A stretch of 64,000 nucleotides of DNA from Laspinema palackyanum D2a. Lineage in GTDB: Bacteria > Cyanobacteriota > Cyanobacteriia > Cyanobacteriales > Laspinemataceae. The stretch is from contig JAMXFF010000008.1 of NCBI GenBank assembly GCA_025370845.1, positions 55,775 through 119,774 on the forward strand, given 5' to 3'. The notes under the pieces were generated by a model, which saw only the letters and a program-made list of their open reading frames with translations, was not told the origin of the DNA and made no database searches. How positions within the stretch are numbered: the stretch's first letter is position 1; the number at the start of each line of letters is the position of its first letter. This document shows, one piece after another, positions 45,820-53,318 of this stretch. The position numbers were made by a program, and so were the translations under genes.

Positions 45820-46257
45820 TCATTCCCCGCAAATTTGAATCAGCAGATTGCGTTTTCGGGGTCCATCTAACTCGATTAACATCACCGATTGCCAAGTCCC
45901 CAAGGCTAAAATTCCCTCGACGATGGGAATGTATTCGCTATTGTTGAGGGTGATTGCCATCAAATGGGAATGTCCGTTGATAGGTTCATCAGGAGGGACG
46001 ACGCGCAGATGCAAATCGTTATGGAGATATTTGGCATCTGGCGGGGCTAATTTTTCCAGATAGACCTTGATATCATCCAGCAATCTTTCTTCGTACTCGT
46101 TAATAAATAAAGCGGTTGTGGTATGGCGAGCAAATACCAAAACGTAACCATTGTTAACCGGATTTGCCTCTAGCAAGTCTTTGATGTAGGGATTCAGGTT
46201 ATGAATGCTGATTCCCGGTTCGGTTTCAATGTCGATAAAATGGTTTGTGATAGTCAT
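45820..46257 (-). CDS. yjbQ: YjbQ family protein (UPF0047, secondary thiamine-phosphate synthase type)
   Basis: 145 residues with the whole family pattern: ITNHFIDIETEPGISIHNLN, NGYVLVFARHTTTALFINEY, KYLHNDLHLRVVPPDEPING, HSHLMAITLNNSEYIPIVEG and LGTWQSVMLIELDGPRKRN. The conserved H of ARHTTTAL and HSH residues bind a metal in known structures. Members can replace thiamine-phosphate synthase weakly in E. coli, but the natural role is unclear. It lies between the mcrB-like gene and the toxin pair on the same strand, with no obvious link to restriction. Confidence 0.93.
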   Translation of the reverse strand: MTITNHFIDIETEPGISIHNLNPYIKDLLEANPVNNGYVLVFARHTTTALFINEYEERLLDDIKVYLEKLAPPDAKYLHNDLHLRVVPPDEPINGHSHLMAITLNNSEYIPIVEGILALGTWQSVMLIELDGPRKRNLLIQICGE

Positions 46258-46448
46258 TGCGTTTGGAAACTTGATGAAAGGATTTTAGGGAAACGGATAG
46301 AGATAGCAGTTTTCAATAGCGGGAGTTCCTAAAATCTTAAACCTGTCATTTCCGGAAAAGCACCGAATCCAAGACAAGTTGGGATTTCGCCCGCATAAAC
46401 GCTGCCATATCGAATTTTACCATAATTCCGAATGTGGAAAAATTAGGG

Positions 46449-48071
46449 TTAGGGTAAAATTGTCTGGGCGATCGCCTCCCAGCGGAAGGGTTCAAGTTTG
46501 TCCCTTTGGTCGAAAAAATACTCTTCTAAATAAGGTTCGATTTCCATGCGCCAGACATCTTCAATTTGGTCCGCCAGATCGGGCAGCATAAAGAACGAGA
46601 TACCCAGTTCATAATCGGGGTCATCGATTACCTGATTCACGCGCTGTAATGTGGCAATCAACCCATCAACCGGAAAATCGGTTGCTTCTCGTTCGTGATA
46701 ACGCCGTAGAATCTCATAATTGGGGCGCAGTTCGATAAAAGCAAAGCGGCGACGCAGTGCATGATCCACGAGGGCGATCGAGCGATCGGCGGTATTCATC
46801 GTCCCAATAATTCGGACATTTTCAGGAATGCCAAACAGTTCATTACTGCCCGCTAACGGAATTTTTTCATCCCGATATTCAAGTAAGTACATCAACTCTC
46901 CAAACACGCTAGAGAGATTCGCCCGGTTAATTTCATCAATAATTAAAACACAAGTATCTTCACAGGACTCTGCTTTTTTACAAAATTCCAAAAACCGACC
47001 CAGAACGACTGGATAATCAAGCTGTCCATGCTCGTTTGCTTGAGGACGAATCCCTTGGATAAAATCCTCATAACAATAAGCAGGATGAAATTGCACCAGT
47101 TCCATGAACCCATCACCGCCACCAATTAAATGCTTGCCAAGCTGTTTTGCAAGGTAAGTTTTTCCCGTACCAGGAGGACCTTGTAATATCGCTTGCTTTT
47201 TGCGATTAATGGCACGGATCCATTTTTTTAAGATTTCAACTTCAACTCTTATATTCTGAGAAAGTTCAGCCAGAGGTTTATTTATAAAGTTTATGATAGC
47301 TGGCATCGGATCTTCCTGAGTTGCTAATAAAACTAAGGGATAAAATCCGATAAAGCGATGAGCTATTTTTTGGCTTAGTTTCTGAAAAGTAAGTTGTAAA
47401 ACTTCTTGATTTGACAAAGATACATTAAAAAAATAATCTAGCATCATTTGGGGGTGTTCAAAAACCCTAAATTTCAAACGCGGATTCAAAAAATATTCTA
47501 AATCACCGAAATTATTATAATATAGTGATTCTTTATAAGCAGATAGCAAATAGAAAAAATTTTTTCTAAAATTATAAATAAATAGTTGAGAAGTTTTATC
47601 TTCCAATGAAGGAAACAATTTTTGAAAATCCTTCAATTTATTGATACGAAAACCAAAATCTAAACCTTGTTCAGTTATGCAAAGATAAAACTGAGGATTC
47701 AAAAAGCTCTCTTTTTTGCCAACAAAAATTAAAGCTTGTTCATAATAACTAACGGGCCTTCCTTCTTTGAAAAAATTACTAACAACCATCTGATTTGACA
47801 AGTGGTTAATTTCGTCAAGAGGTAGGTGGTTAACAACTGTTTCAAATAACTCTTGTAGCGGCTGGCTAATAACTTTTTCAAAAACTCTGGGGTCAAGTAA
47901 TTCAAAATCTATTGTTAGAGAATTATTGTTCAATAAATAGTTTAAATAGGGTGAAACTTTACCTTCTTTTTGCCAGGGTTCAGAATTACAAACTGAATTA
48001 TAAAAGTTGTGGGCGACAAAGAAATCAAAAGATTCTTTATCGAAAGGGCATTCTGGATTAATCTTTGTCAT
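46449..48071 (-). CDS. mcrB: McrB-type AAA+ GTPase/ATPase
   Basis: 540 residues. The first 280 residues have no recognised domain; they are A/T-rich at DNA level, lysine-, phenylalanine- and asparagine-rich, and unlike flanking genes, which suggests transfer. The AAA+ motor is McrB-like: ILQGPPGTGKTYLAKQLGKH (Walker A), CVLIIDEINRANLSSVFGEL, the McrB signature IIGTMNTADRSIALVDHALR and RRFAFIELRP. In McrB the N-terminal domain reads the modified base, so this unusual N terminus would set the specificity. Its McrC partner is at 43781-44971, separated by yjbQ and a toxin pair. Confidence 0.88.
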   Translation of the reverse strand: MTKINPECPFDKESFDFFVAHNFYNSVCNSEPWQKEGKVSPYLNYLLNNNSLTIDFELLDPRVFEKVISQPLQELFETVVNHLPLDEINHLSNQMVVSNFFKEGRPVSYYEQALIFVGKKESFLNPQFYLCITEQGLDFGFRINKLKDFQKLFPSLEDKTSQLFIYNFRKNFFYLLSAYKESLYYNNFGDLEYFLNPRLKFRVFEHPQMMLDYFFNVSLSNQEVLQLTFQKLSQKIAHRFIGFYPLVLLATQEDPMPAIINFINKPLAELSQNIRVEVEILKKWIRAINRKKQAILQGPPGTGKTYLAKQLGKHLIGGGDGFMELVQFHPAYCYEDFIQGIRPQANEHGQLDYPVVLGRFLEFCKKAESCEDTCVLIIDEINRANLSSVFGELMYLLEYRDEKIPLAGSNELFGIPENVRIIGTMNTADRSIALVDHALRRRFAFIELRPNYEILRRYHEREATDFPVDGLIATLQRVNQVIDDPDYELGISFFMLPDLADQIEDVWRMEIEPYLEEYFFDQRDKLEPFRWEAIAQTILP

Positions 48072-48142
48072 TTAAATTCCTTGTTTGAATCCAACTATGA
48101 AAAATAGTCAGGGATAAACTGCCGTGTCCTCCCCTGCTTTAT

Positions 48143-49168
48143 CTATCTTACCCAATCTGGGGCATTCGGGAGTAAGGCGTAAAGGTTTCTTAACATTTCG
48201 ATATCTTTTTGAAACCAAGTCTCCATCCACTGACTGTATCCTGCAATCACTTGACTCTCAAAGGTTTTCCCCTGCAAGAGTTGGGTAATTAAATGGGCGG
48301 CCATCATGCCGGACATGACGGCTTTGAGGACGCCATGAGAGGAGGCTGGATCGAGAACTGTGGCGGCATCTCCCACGAGAAAATAACCGGGTCCTGCGGG
48401 GGGAGAAACTTGTCTCCAAGTGACATCGGCAACGGCGGGTTTTCCCCAGGGTTTTAGGGTTTGGAATTCGGGGGGTTGCCAGTTTTTTTCTAGGGGTTTG
48501 TTGTGGAAATCTAGGCGAGTCCATTGATAGAGTTTGGGACGGACTTTGGCGGTCCAAATCCATCCCCCATCGCCTGCTACGATCGCCGGTGCATGATCTC
48601 GGATGGGACAGTCTCCTTCCCCATAGCCATAATGGGCGATTAAGGGTGGAGAAAATGGGTTAATTGCTAACTTTAATTGTTTGGCTAACCATTGTCTACT
48701 GCCGGTGGCATCGACTGCAAATTGGGCCTTAATTTCCCCTTGGTTGGTGGCGATTCCTGTCACGCGGTTTTGGCTGAGAATGGGATGTAAGGCGCGACAG
48801 GGTTGGTGGACTTCGACCCCTAATTCCACCGCCCGATCGCGCAAGATTGTATCAAAATCTGCCCGCCATGCCTGAAATCCCTGCCAAGGTCCGGTGGCAT
48901 CGGACCCGAAGGGTTCAAACCGGGGAGAACCCTCCCATTGTATCCAGTTCCCGGGATGGCGCAGGAATCCGGCAGTTAAGAGGCGACTGCCGACTCCTAA
49001 CTGCTGTAACAGGGGTTCGATTCCCGGGTGGAGGGTTTCCCCCGGGTGATGGCGGGGGAAGGGTTCCGCTTCAGCGATCGCCACTCGGAACCCTTGCTGG
49101 GCGAGGGCAATGGCGGCAGCAGTGCCTCCCGGACCACTCCCGGCGATCGCCACATCAACCTCGCACAT
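48143..49168 (-). CDS. FAD-dependent oxidoreductase, LodB/halogenase-like
   Basis: 341 residues with the FAD-binding opening CEVDVAIAGSGPGGTAAAIA, the conserved PGETLHPGIEPLLQQLG block, FDTILRDRAVELGVEVHQPC, the GD motif VGDAATVLDPASSHGVLKAV and a tryptophan-rich C terminus. This is the family of tryptophan halogenases, geranylgeranyl reductases and LodB/GoxB proteins. The start overlaps the end of the 766-residue gene by 14 bases, so the two are co-translated. In LodA/LodB pairs the flavoprotein builds the tryptophan-derived cofactor of its partner; that is the favoured guess. No WxWxIP halogenase motif is seen. Confidence 0.82.
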   Translation of the reverse strand: MCEVDVAIAGSGPGGTAAAIALAQQGFRVAIAEAEPFPRHHPGETLHPGIEPLLQQLGVGSRLLTAGFLRHPGNWIQWEGSPRFEPFGSDATGPWQGFQAWRADFDTILRDRAVELGVEVHQPCRALHPILSQNRVTGIATNQGEIKAQFAVDATGSRQWLAKQLKLAINPFSPPLIAHYGYGEGDCPIRDHAPAIVAGDGGWIWTAKVRPKLYQWTRLDFHNKPLEKNWQPPEFQTLKPWGKPAVADVTWRQVSPPAGPGYFLVGDAATVLDPASSHGVLKAVMSGMMAAHLITQLLQGKTFESQVIAGYSQWMETWFQKDIEMLRNLYALLPNAPDWVR

Positions 49169-51455
49169 TTTTCGATTCCCAGACGCCGGAATCCCATTTC
49201 ATCAACACCCGAAGTCCATCCACAAACAGGGTGACTCGTTCCCGGATTTCCACCCAACGTTTCCGAACGTCTTCCGGAGTAGTGATATTGCCATGTCGAT
49301 ACATTTCAAACCGATAGATTTTCCCCCGCAAGCGTTGACCCGTTTGGGTTTGTGCTTCTTGCAGTTCCGTTTCCGTTGGTGTGACTTCCCGGAAGGAGAG
49401 AACCCCCCATTTGGATTTCTCATTGACAATTCGCCCAAATGCCTCAGCGTCTTGCGCCTCGGACTGTCCGGGAGGAAAGTATTTCTCCTCTTCGATGCCT
49501 AAAGCGTGATAGACATAAGCCATTGTTAGCACTCTCGCCTCGTATTCTCGCACATCCACCTGTCCCGTTAGGGCTAACGTGAATTTACCCTGTAAGGCAT
49601 TGGTGACGTAATCGACATGATCGATCGCCTCATATTCCACCACCTGGCGATCGTCCAATTGCACCAGGCGCGGTCCCGGAACCCCATCCCAAGGCAGTTC
49701 GCCAGTTTGCCCGATTTCCGCATCAGTCAGAGGGCTGACGGTGGGCCAATTTTGCATCGGTTCAAAGGTGCGGGCGGCATCTGGAGAGACCGCAGGCCAA
49801 AAGGCACTAAGTGCGGCACAAAGTTTAGAATCTTCTGGAAAGGGACTCCCGAGACCATAAGCAGCTAGGAAATCTAAGCCTTCCGGCGTGCGATCAAAGC
49901 TCACATCCCATCCCGGCGCATAGATTCCGGCAGCCGCATCCGGGAGGTAGGATTGGCGATTGAGGATGAAACGGTCTAGGGGACGCTGTTTGACAAAGGG
50001 TTCTCCGGGTAAGGAGACGATCGCCGTTACGGTGGAATCTTCCGGGCGAAAATCGGCTTCAGTTAAGGCCAAATTGGGCGGCATTCGCTCATCGGCTAAG
50101 GTTTCCGGAGGAATTCGCCAAATGCTGTTTCTCACCGCTTCTGGCACTGATTGTTCCCACCAGTCCATCAGTTGCCGTTGATCGCAGGTGGGGAAGTAAT
50201 CCGGGGCACTAACGAGGGAATAAGCGGGAACCCGTCGGGGGATTTGAATGGCTAATTCGGGACAGAGGGCTTCGATCCAGCCATCGGCAGTAAAATCGAG
50301 GTAATGTAAGGCATTATATCCGCCTTGGGCGACGATACTAGCTACATTCGGGCGTTCATTCAGGTCAGTGACTGTGCCATTGGGTAGCACTTGGTGACGG
50401 GCGTGAACATATTCCGGGGCGCGTCGGGCTTCGTTGTCTGACGGAATCAGCAAGCTGGAGGAGAGGGTTAAGCCATAGTTGGCAGGAACTTGATAGGTGA
50501 GAGGTTTGCCTTGATATTCTGCTGCTTCGACGAGATTCGGATGAACAATGGGGATGAGGGTTCCCATGCCATCATCAAGGTTTTGTGAGAATTCGGCGAT
50601 GCCTTCTTTAAAGATAAAGGGGGGATTGCTGATATCCGGTTCACTCCAGCCGGTGTCATACCCTTGGCTTTGCAGTTGGAGATGGATGCGACGGAGTTTT
50701 TCGTTGATATGATTAGCTTCTAGGGTGAGGGTTAAATTAAAATCACGGATACATTCATTACCGCTAAATAGTTTGTGTAAGGGAAACCAGAACAACCGGC
50801 GATCGTCGCCATCCCGAACGCGCATCGGTTTGTATCCTGGGCGATCGCCTCGACGGATGACGGCAATATAGGCACTATACCGGGCTGGAATCACGCGCAT
50901 GGCTTGGGAGTCGCCTTCTACAAAGGGTAAAAAGCCGCGATTTTTGCTGTCATACAGGGCGTCAGCAGTTCCCACTCGGGCGACGCCAGTCCGGGAAAAG
51001 CACAAATCCGCGTGTTTCTGGTGGGGGGTGTCCGAAGCGGGACGGTATTCGGAGGTAAAGACAGCGATCGCCAAGGGTCCATAATTCGCTTTGACCCGTA
51101 ATTCCGTTAACGAGGGGGGTTGGACGCCATAGACGTAGTTTTCCACCGCCTCAATCTCAGCGAGGGTCGGAAAGGCGGTTAATTCATTGCCCTGGGCCCC
51201 GGTAACGACTGTTGCTGAAGCTAAGGCATGATAGAGTAAACTGCGCGCTGGAGACCCCGGTGCGATCGCCCGATTCCCTTCATCAGCAAAATCCGTAAAT
51301 CCTGGAATAGTGCGGTTGATGTTCGGGAGGATTTTCCCCAATTCCGCTGTTAGGTTTGCCGCTGTGATATCCAATCCATGCTGTAACAGTAATTCTCGCC
51401 ATCCGTGGTTCGCGAGGCGATCGCAGACTTGTTTAACTTGATCAATTAATGCCAT
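49155..51455 (-). CDS. large protein paired with a flavoprotein, possibly LodA-like oxidase
   Basis: 766 residues, no signal peptide or membrane span. Features include FSRTGVARVGTADALYDSKN (about 165-185), GDRPGYKPMRVRDGDDRRLF, a long beta-rich middle, YLPDAAAGIYAPGWDVSFDR (about 560-580) and CAALSAFWPAVSPDAARTF (about 607-625), and a helical C terminus. The GVARVG phrase and the PGW and CxxxxxFWP blocks are loosely like L-lysine/glycine oxidases with cysteine tryptophylquinone (LodA/GoxA), and the overlapping flavoprotein supports this. I could not confirm the cross-linked Cys and Trp positions. Otherwise it is an unknown family. Function should be treated as undetermined. Confidence 0.45.
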   Translation of the reverse strand: MALIDQVKQVCDRLANHGWRELLLQHGLDITAANLTAELGKILPNINRTIPGFTDFADEGNRAIAPGSPARSLLYHALASATVVTGAQGNELTAFPTLAEIEAVENYVYGVQPPSLTELRVKANYGPLAIAVFTSEYRPASDTPHQKHADLCFSRTGVARVGTADALYDSKNRGFLPFVEGDSQAMRVIPARYSAYIAVIRRGDRPGYKPMRVRDGDDRRLFWFPLHKLFSGNECIRDFNLTLTLEANHINEKLRRIHLQLQSQGYDTGWSEPDISNPPFIFKEGIAEFSQNLDDGMGTLIPIVHPNLVEAAEYQGKPLTYQVPANYGLTLSSSLLIPSDNEARRAPEYVHARHQVLPNGTVTDLNERPNVASIVAQGGYNALHYLDFTADGWIEALCPELAIQIPRRVPAYSLVSAPDYFPTCDQRQLMDWWEQSVPEAVRNSIWRIPPETLADERMPPNLALTEADFRPEDSTVTAIVSLPGEPFVKQRPLDRFILNRQSYLPDAAAGIYAPGWDVSFDRTPEGLDFLAAYGLGSPFPEDSKLCAALSAFWPAVSPDAARTFEPMQNWPTVSPLTDAEIGQTGELPWDGVPGPRLVQLDDRQVVEYEAIDHVDYVTNALQGKFTLALTGQVDVREYEARVLTMAYVYHALGIEEEKYFPPGQSEAQDAEAFGRIVNEKSKWGVLSFREVTPTETELQEAQTQTGQRLRGKIYRFEMYRHGNITTPEDVRKRWVEIRERVTLFVDGLRVLMKWDSGVWESKNVRG

Positions 51456-51692
51456 AAGTGGTTCCTGGTTTAATCCTCATAATTATAAAGCCTATCTAGT
51501 TGATTGGCATCAAGATTTGTATCAAAAATTATTATAGGGTTAACGGGAACGCAGGGACCTTCAAAATTCTGTGCAAAAAGATAAAAATTTGTTATTCAAC
51601 CTCGCGCTAAAAAACAATATTAAAATGATAATATATTAATTTTCTCCAGGCATTAGGTTATAATTACAGTTATAAATATCCGCCATAAAACA

Positions 51693-52589
51693 ATGGGAAA
51701 AGCAGATATTAGTGGCAAAAGATTAATCGGACTCTACCCCGATGGATGGGTCAAATGGGTGACTCGCTCATCCAGTACAGTCGCCGAAGTCATCCTCGAT
51801 TCAGAATTTCAATGGCTCAGTCGAGATAGCGATATCCTCATCAAAGCCTATAGTGAGGAAGAAGGGGAATTTATGAGCCTAACCGAACTCCAATTTCGCC
51901 CGGATACAAGGATGCCGGTGCGGATTCGGGCTTATACGGCACTGGCAGAAGAAAAATATGATTTGCGCGTGCATCCGGTGGTGGTCAATATTTTTCCGCC
52001 AACCGGGAACACCCCCATTCCCACTCGTTATGAATCGAGTATTATGGGACTAGAGGCAAGGCAAGACTATGAGGTGATCAACCTCTGGGAAATCGATGCC
52101 GAGCTCGCCTTTCAACCGGAACTCAAGGCCCTACTGCCCTTAGCAACGGTGATGAAAGGGGGTGCAAACGAAACCATCTTACGTCGCGCCGCAGTCCGAC
52201 TACAACAGGAAGAACGGTCGGAAGATTTACAACGATTGTTGGGAATTTTTTCTAGCTATGTATTAGGAGGAAATATCGTGGATAAAGTCTTGAATTTTGC
52301 AACCCAGGCATTATTGGAATCCCCTTGGGGTCAAGAAATTTTACAGCAAGGAGTGGAAGAAGGACGCCAAGAAGGACGCCAAGAAGGACGTGAAGAAGGA
52401 AAAGAACAAGAAGCACGACGACTCATCCAACGCATAATCCTGCGTCGGTTTGGGGAAGTATCGGAAGCGGTTGAAGCTAACTTGCAACGGTTGAACCGGG
52501 AGCAATTAGAAACGGTCGTGGAAATGCTGATAGATGTGAATTCTTTGGAAGAATTGATGGCGGCTTTTCCTCCCGTGACTGACAATTAG
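51693..52589 (+). CDS. DUF4351-containing, Rpn/PD-(D/E)xK transposase-like protein
   Basis: 298 residues of a type common in cyanobacteria. The N-terminal two-thirds (MGKADISGKRLIGLYPDGWV, VILDSEFQWLSRDSDILIKA, MSLTELQFRPDTRMPVRIRA) fits the PD-(D/E)xK transposase-like domain, with EFQ and ELQF as candidate acidic sites. A charged repeat (GRQEGRQEGREEGKEQ) leads to the DUF4351 helix bundle (RIILRRFGEVSEAVEANLQR, LNREQLETVVEMLIDVNSLE, ELMAAF). Relatives are suspected nucleases linked to recombination. The 3' end is partly duplicated at 52678-52987. Confidence 0.85.
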   Translation: MGKADISGKRLIGLYPDGWVKWVTRSSSTVAEVILDSEFQWLSRDSDILIKAYSEEEGEFMSLTELQFRPDTRMPVRIRAYTALAEEKYDLRVHPVVVNIFPPTGNTPIPTRYESSIMGLEARQDYEVINLWEIDAELAFQPELKALLPLATVMKGGANETILRRAAVRLQQEERSEDLQRLLGIFSSYVLGGNIVDKVLNFATQALLESPWGQEILQQGVEEGRQEGRQEGREEGKEQEARRLIQRIILRRFGEVSEAVEANLQRLNREQLETVVEMLIDVNSLEELMAAFPPVTDN

Positions 52590-52595
52590 GGTCGA

Positions 52596-52632
52596 TTTTG
52601 TAGAGAAGTGAAATTAGCGCTTCTCTACAAAA
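52596..52632 (+). terminator. 13-bp perfect hairpin after the DUF4351 gene
   Basis: TTTTGTAGAGAAG and CTTCTCTACAAAA enclose an 11-base loop, 6 bases after the stop codon. Probably a terminator or 3' end structure. Confidence 0.6.
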
Positions 52633-52711
52633 CAGATTGGATAAAGTCAAGACTTACTCAAACCGGCTACTTGGGAAATCTTTTCTAGCTATGTATTAGG
52701 AGGAAAATATC

Positions 52712-52987
52712 GTGGATAAAATCCTAAATCCTTTCACCCAGGCATTCTTGGAATCCCCTTGGGGTCAAGAAATTTTCAAGCAAGGATTGGAACAAGGACG
52801 CCAAGAAGTAGTACGACGAATCATCCAACGCCAAATTCGGCATCGGTTTGGGGAAGTACCGGAAGCGGTTGAAGCGAACTTGCAACGGTTGAACCGGGAG
52901 CAATTAGAAACGGTAGGGGAAATGCTGATAGATGGGGATTCTTTGGAAGAATTGATGGCGGCTTTTCCTCCCGTGACTGACAATTAA
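52712..52987 (+). pseudogene. partial duplicate: DUF4351 tail only
   Basis: A 91-codon frame from a GTG with a strong AGGAGG site. It repeats the last 110 or so residues of the preceding gene: DKILNPFTQAFLESPWGQEI, a shortened charged stretch (GLEQGRQEVVRRIIQR) and FGEVPEAVEANLQRLNREQL to the identical end SLEELMAAFPPVTDN. The DNA match starts earlier, at about 52681 (TCTAGCTATGTATTAGGAGG, compared with 52250). The nuclease-like domain is missing. It may be expressed, since the ribosome site and stop are intact, or be a leftover of duplication. Confidence 0.75.
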
Positions 52988-53004
52988 AATCGGGTTTTGT
53001 AGAG

Positions 53005-53040
53005 AAATGTAGAGGCGATTCGCGAATCGCCTCTACATTT
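53005..53040. repeat. 36-bp perfect palindrome
   Basis: AAATGTAGAGGCGATTCG followed by its exact reverse complement, CGAATCGCCTCTACATTT. It lies 18 bases after the duplicated DUF4351 stop. Could terminate transcription; the GTAGAGGCGATTCGCGAATC string is a dispersed repeat I recall from cyanobacterial genomes. The rest of the spacer to valS (53041-53318) shows no gene. Confidence 0.8.
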
Positions 53041-53318
53041 CGGGTAATTTCTCAAAATATGCGTAACTCCTGACCCACCCAAACCAGCTTGATGCCAATT
53101 TTCCGGTCCCTTTGCCCATATTAAGGACCCTCAGAAATGGGGTAGACTCATCTCCTAGCGCCCTGGGTCCCTAGCTTTCGGGGTCAGGGTCCCTCGGGAA
53201 CTGCCGCAATTGCCATCAATTTTGGAGGGGTCCTGATTATTTTCCGTTCGTTTCTGTCAAAGGCTTGTGGCAAAATCTTAAGATAGATCAGTTATAACCC
53301 GTTCACCTTATATTCCCG

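Noticed and set aside
49005..49035. tRNA-like string GGGGTTCGATTCCCGG.
   Set aside because: It lies inside the flavoprotein gene in a well-supported frame, and no cloverleaf can be built around it.
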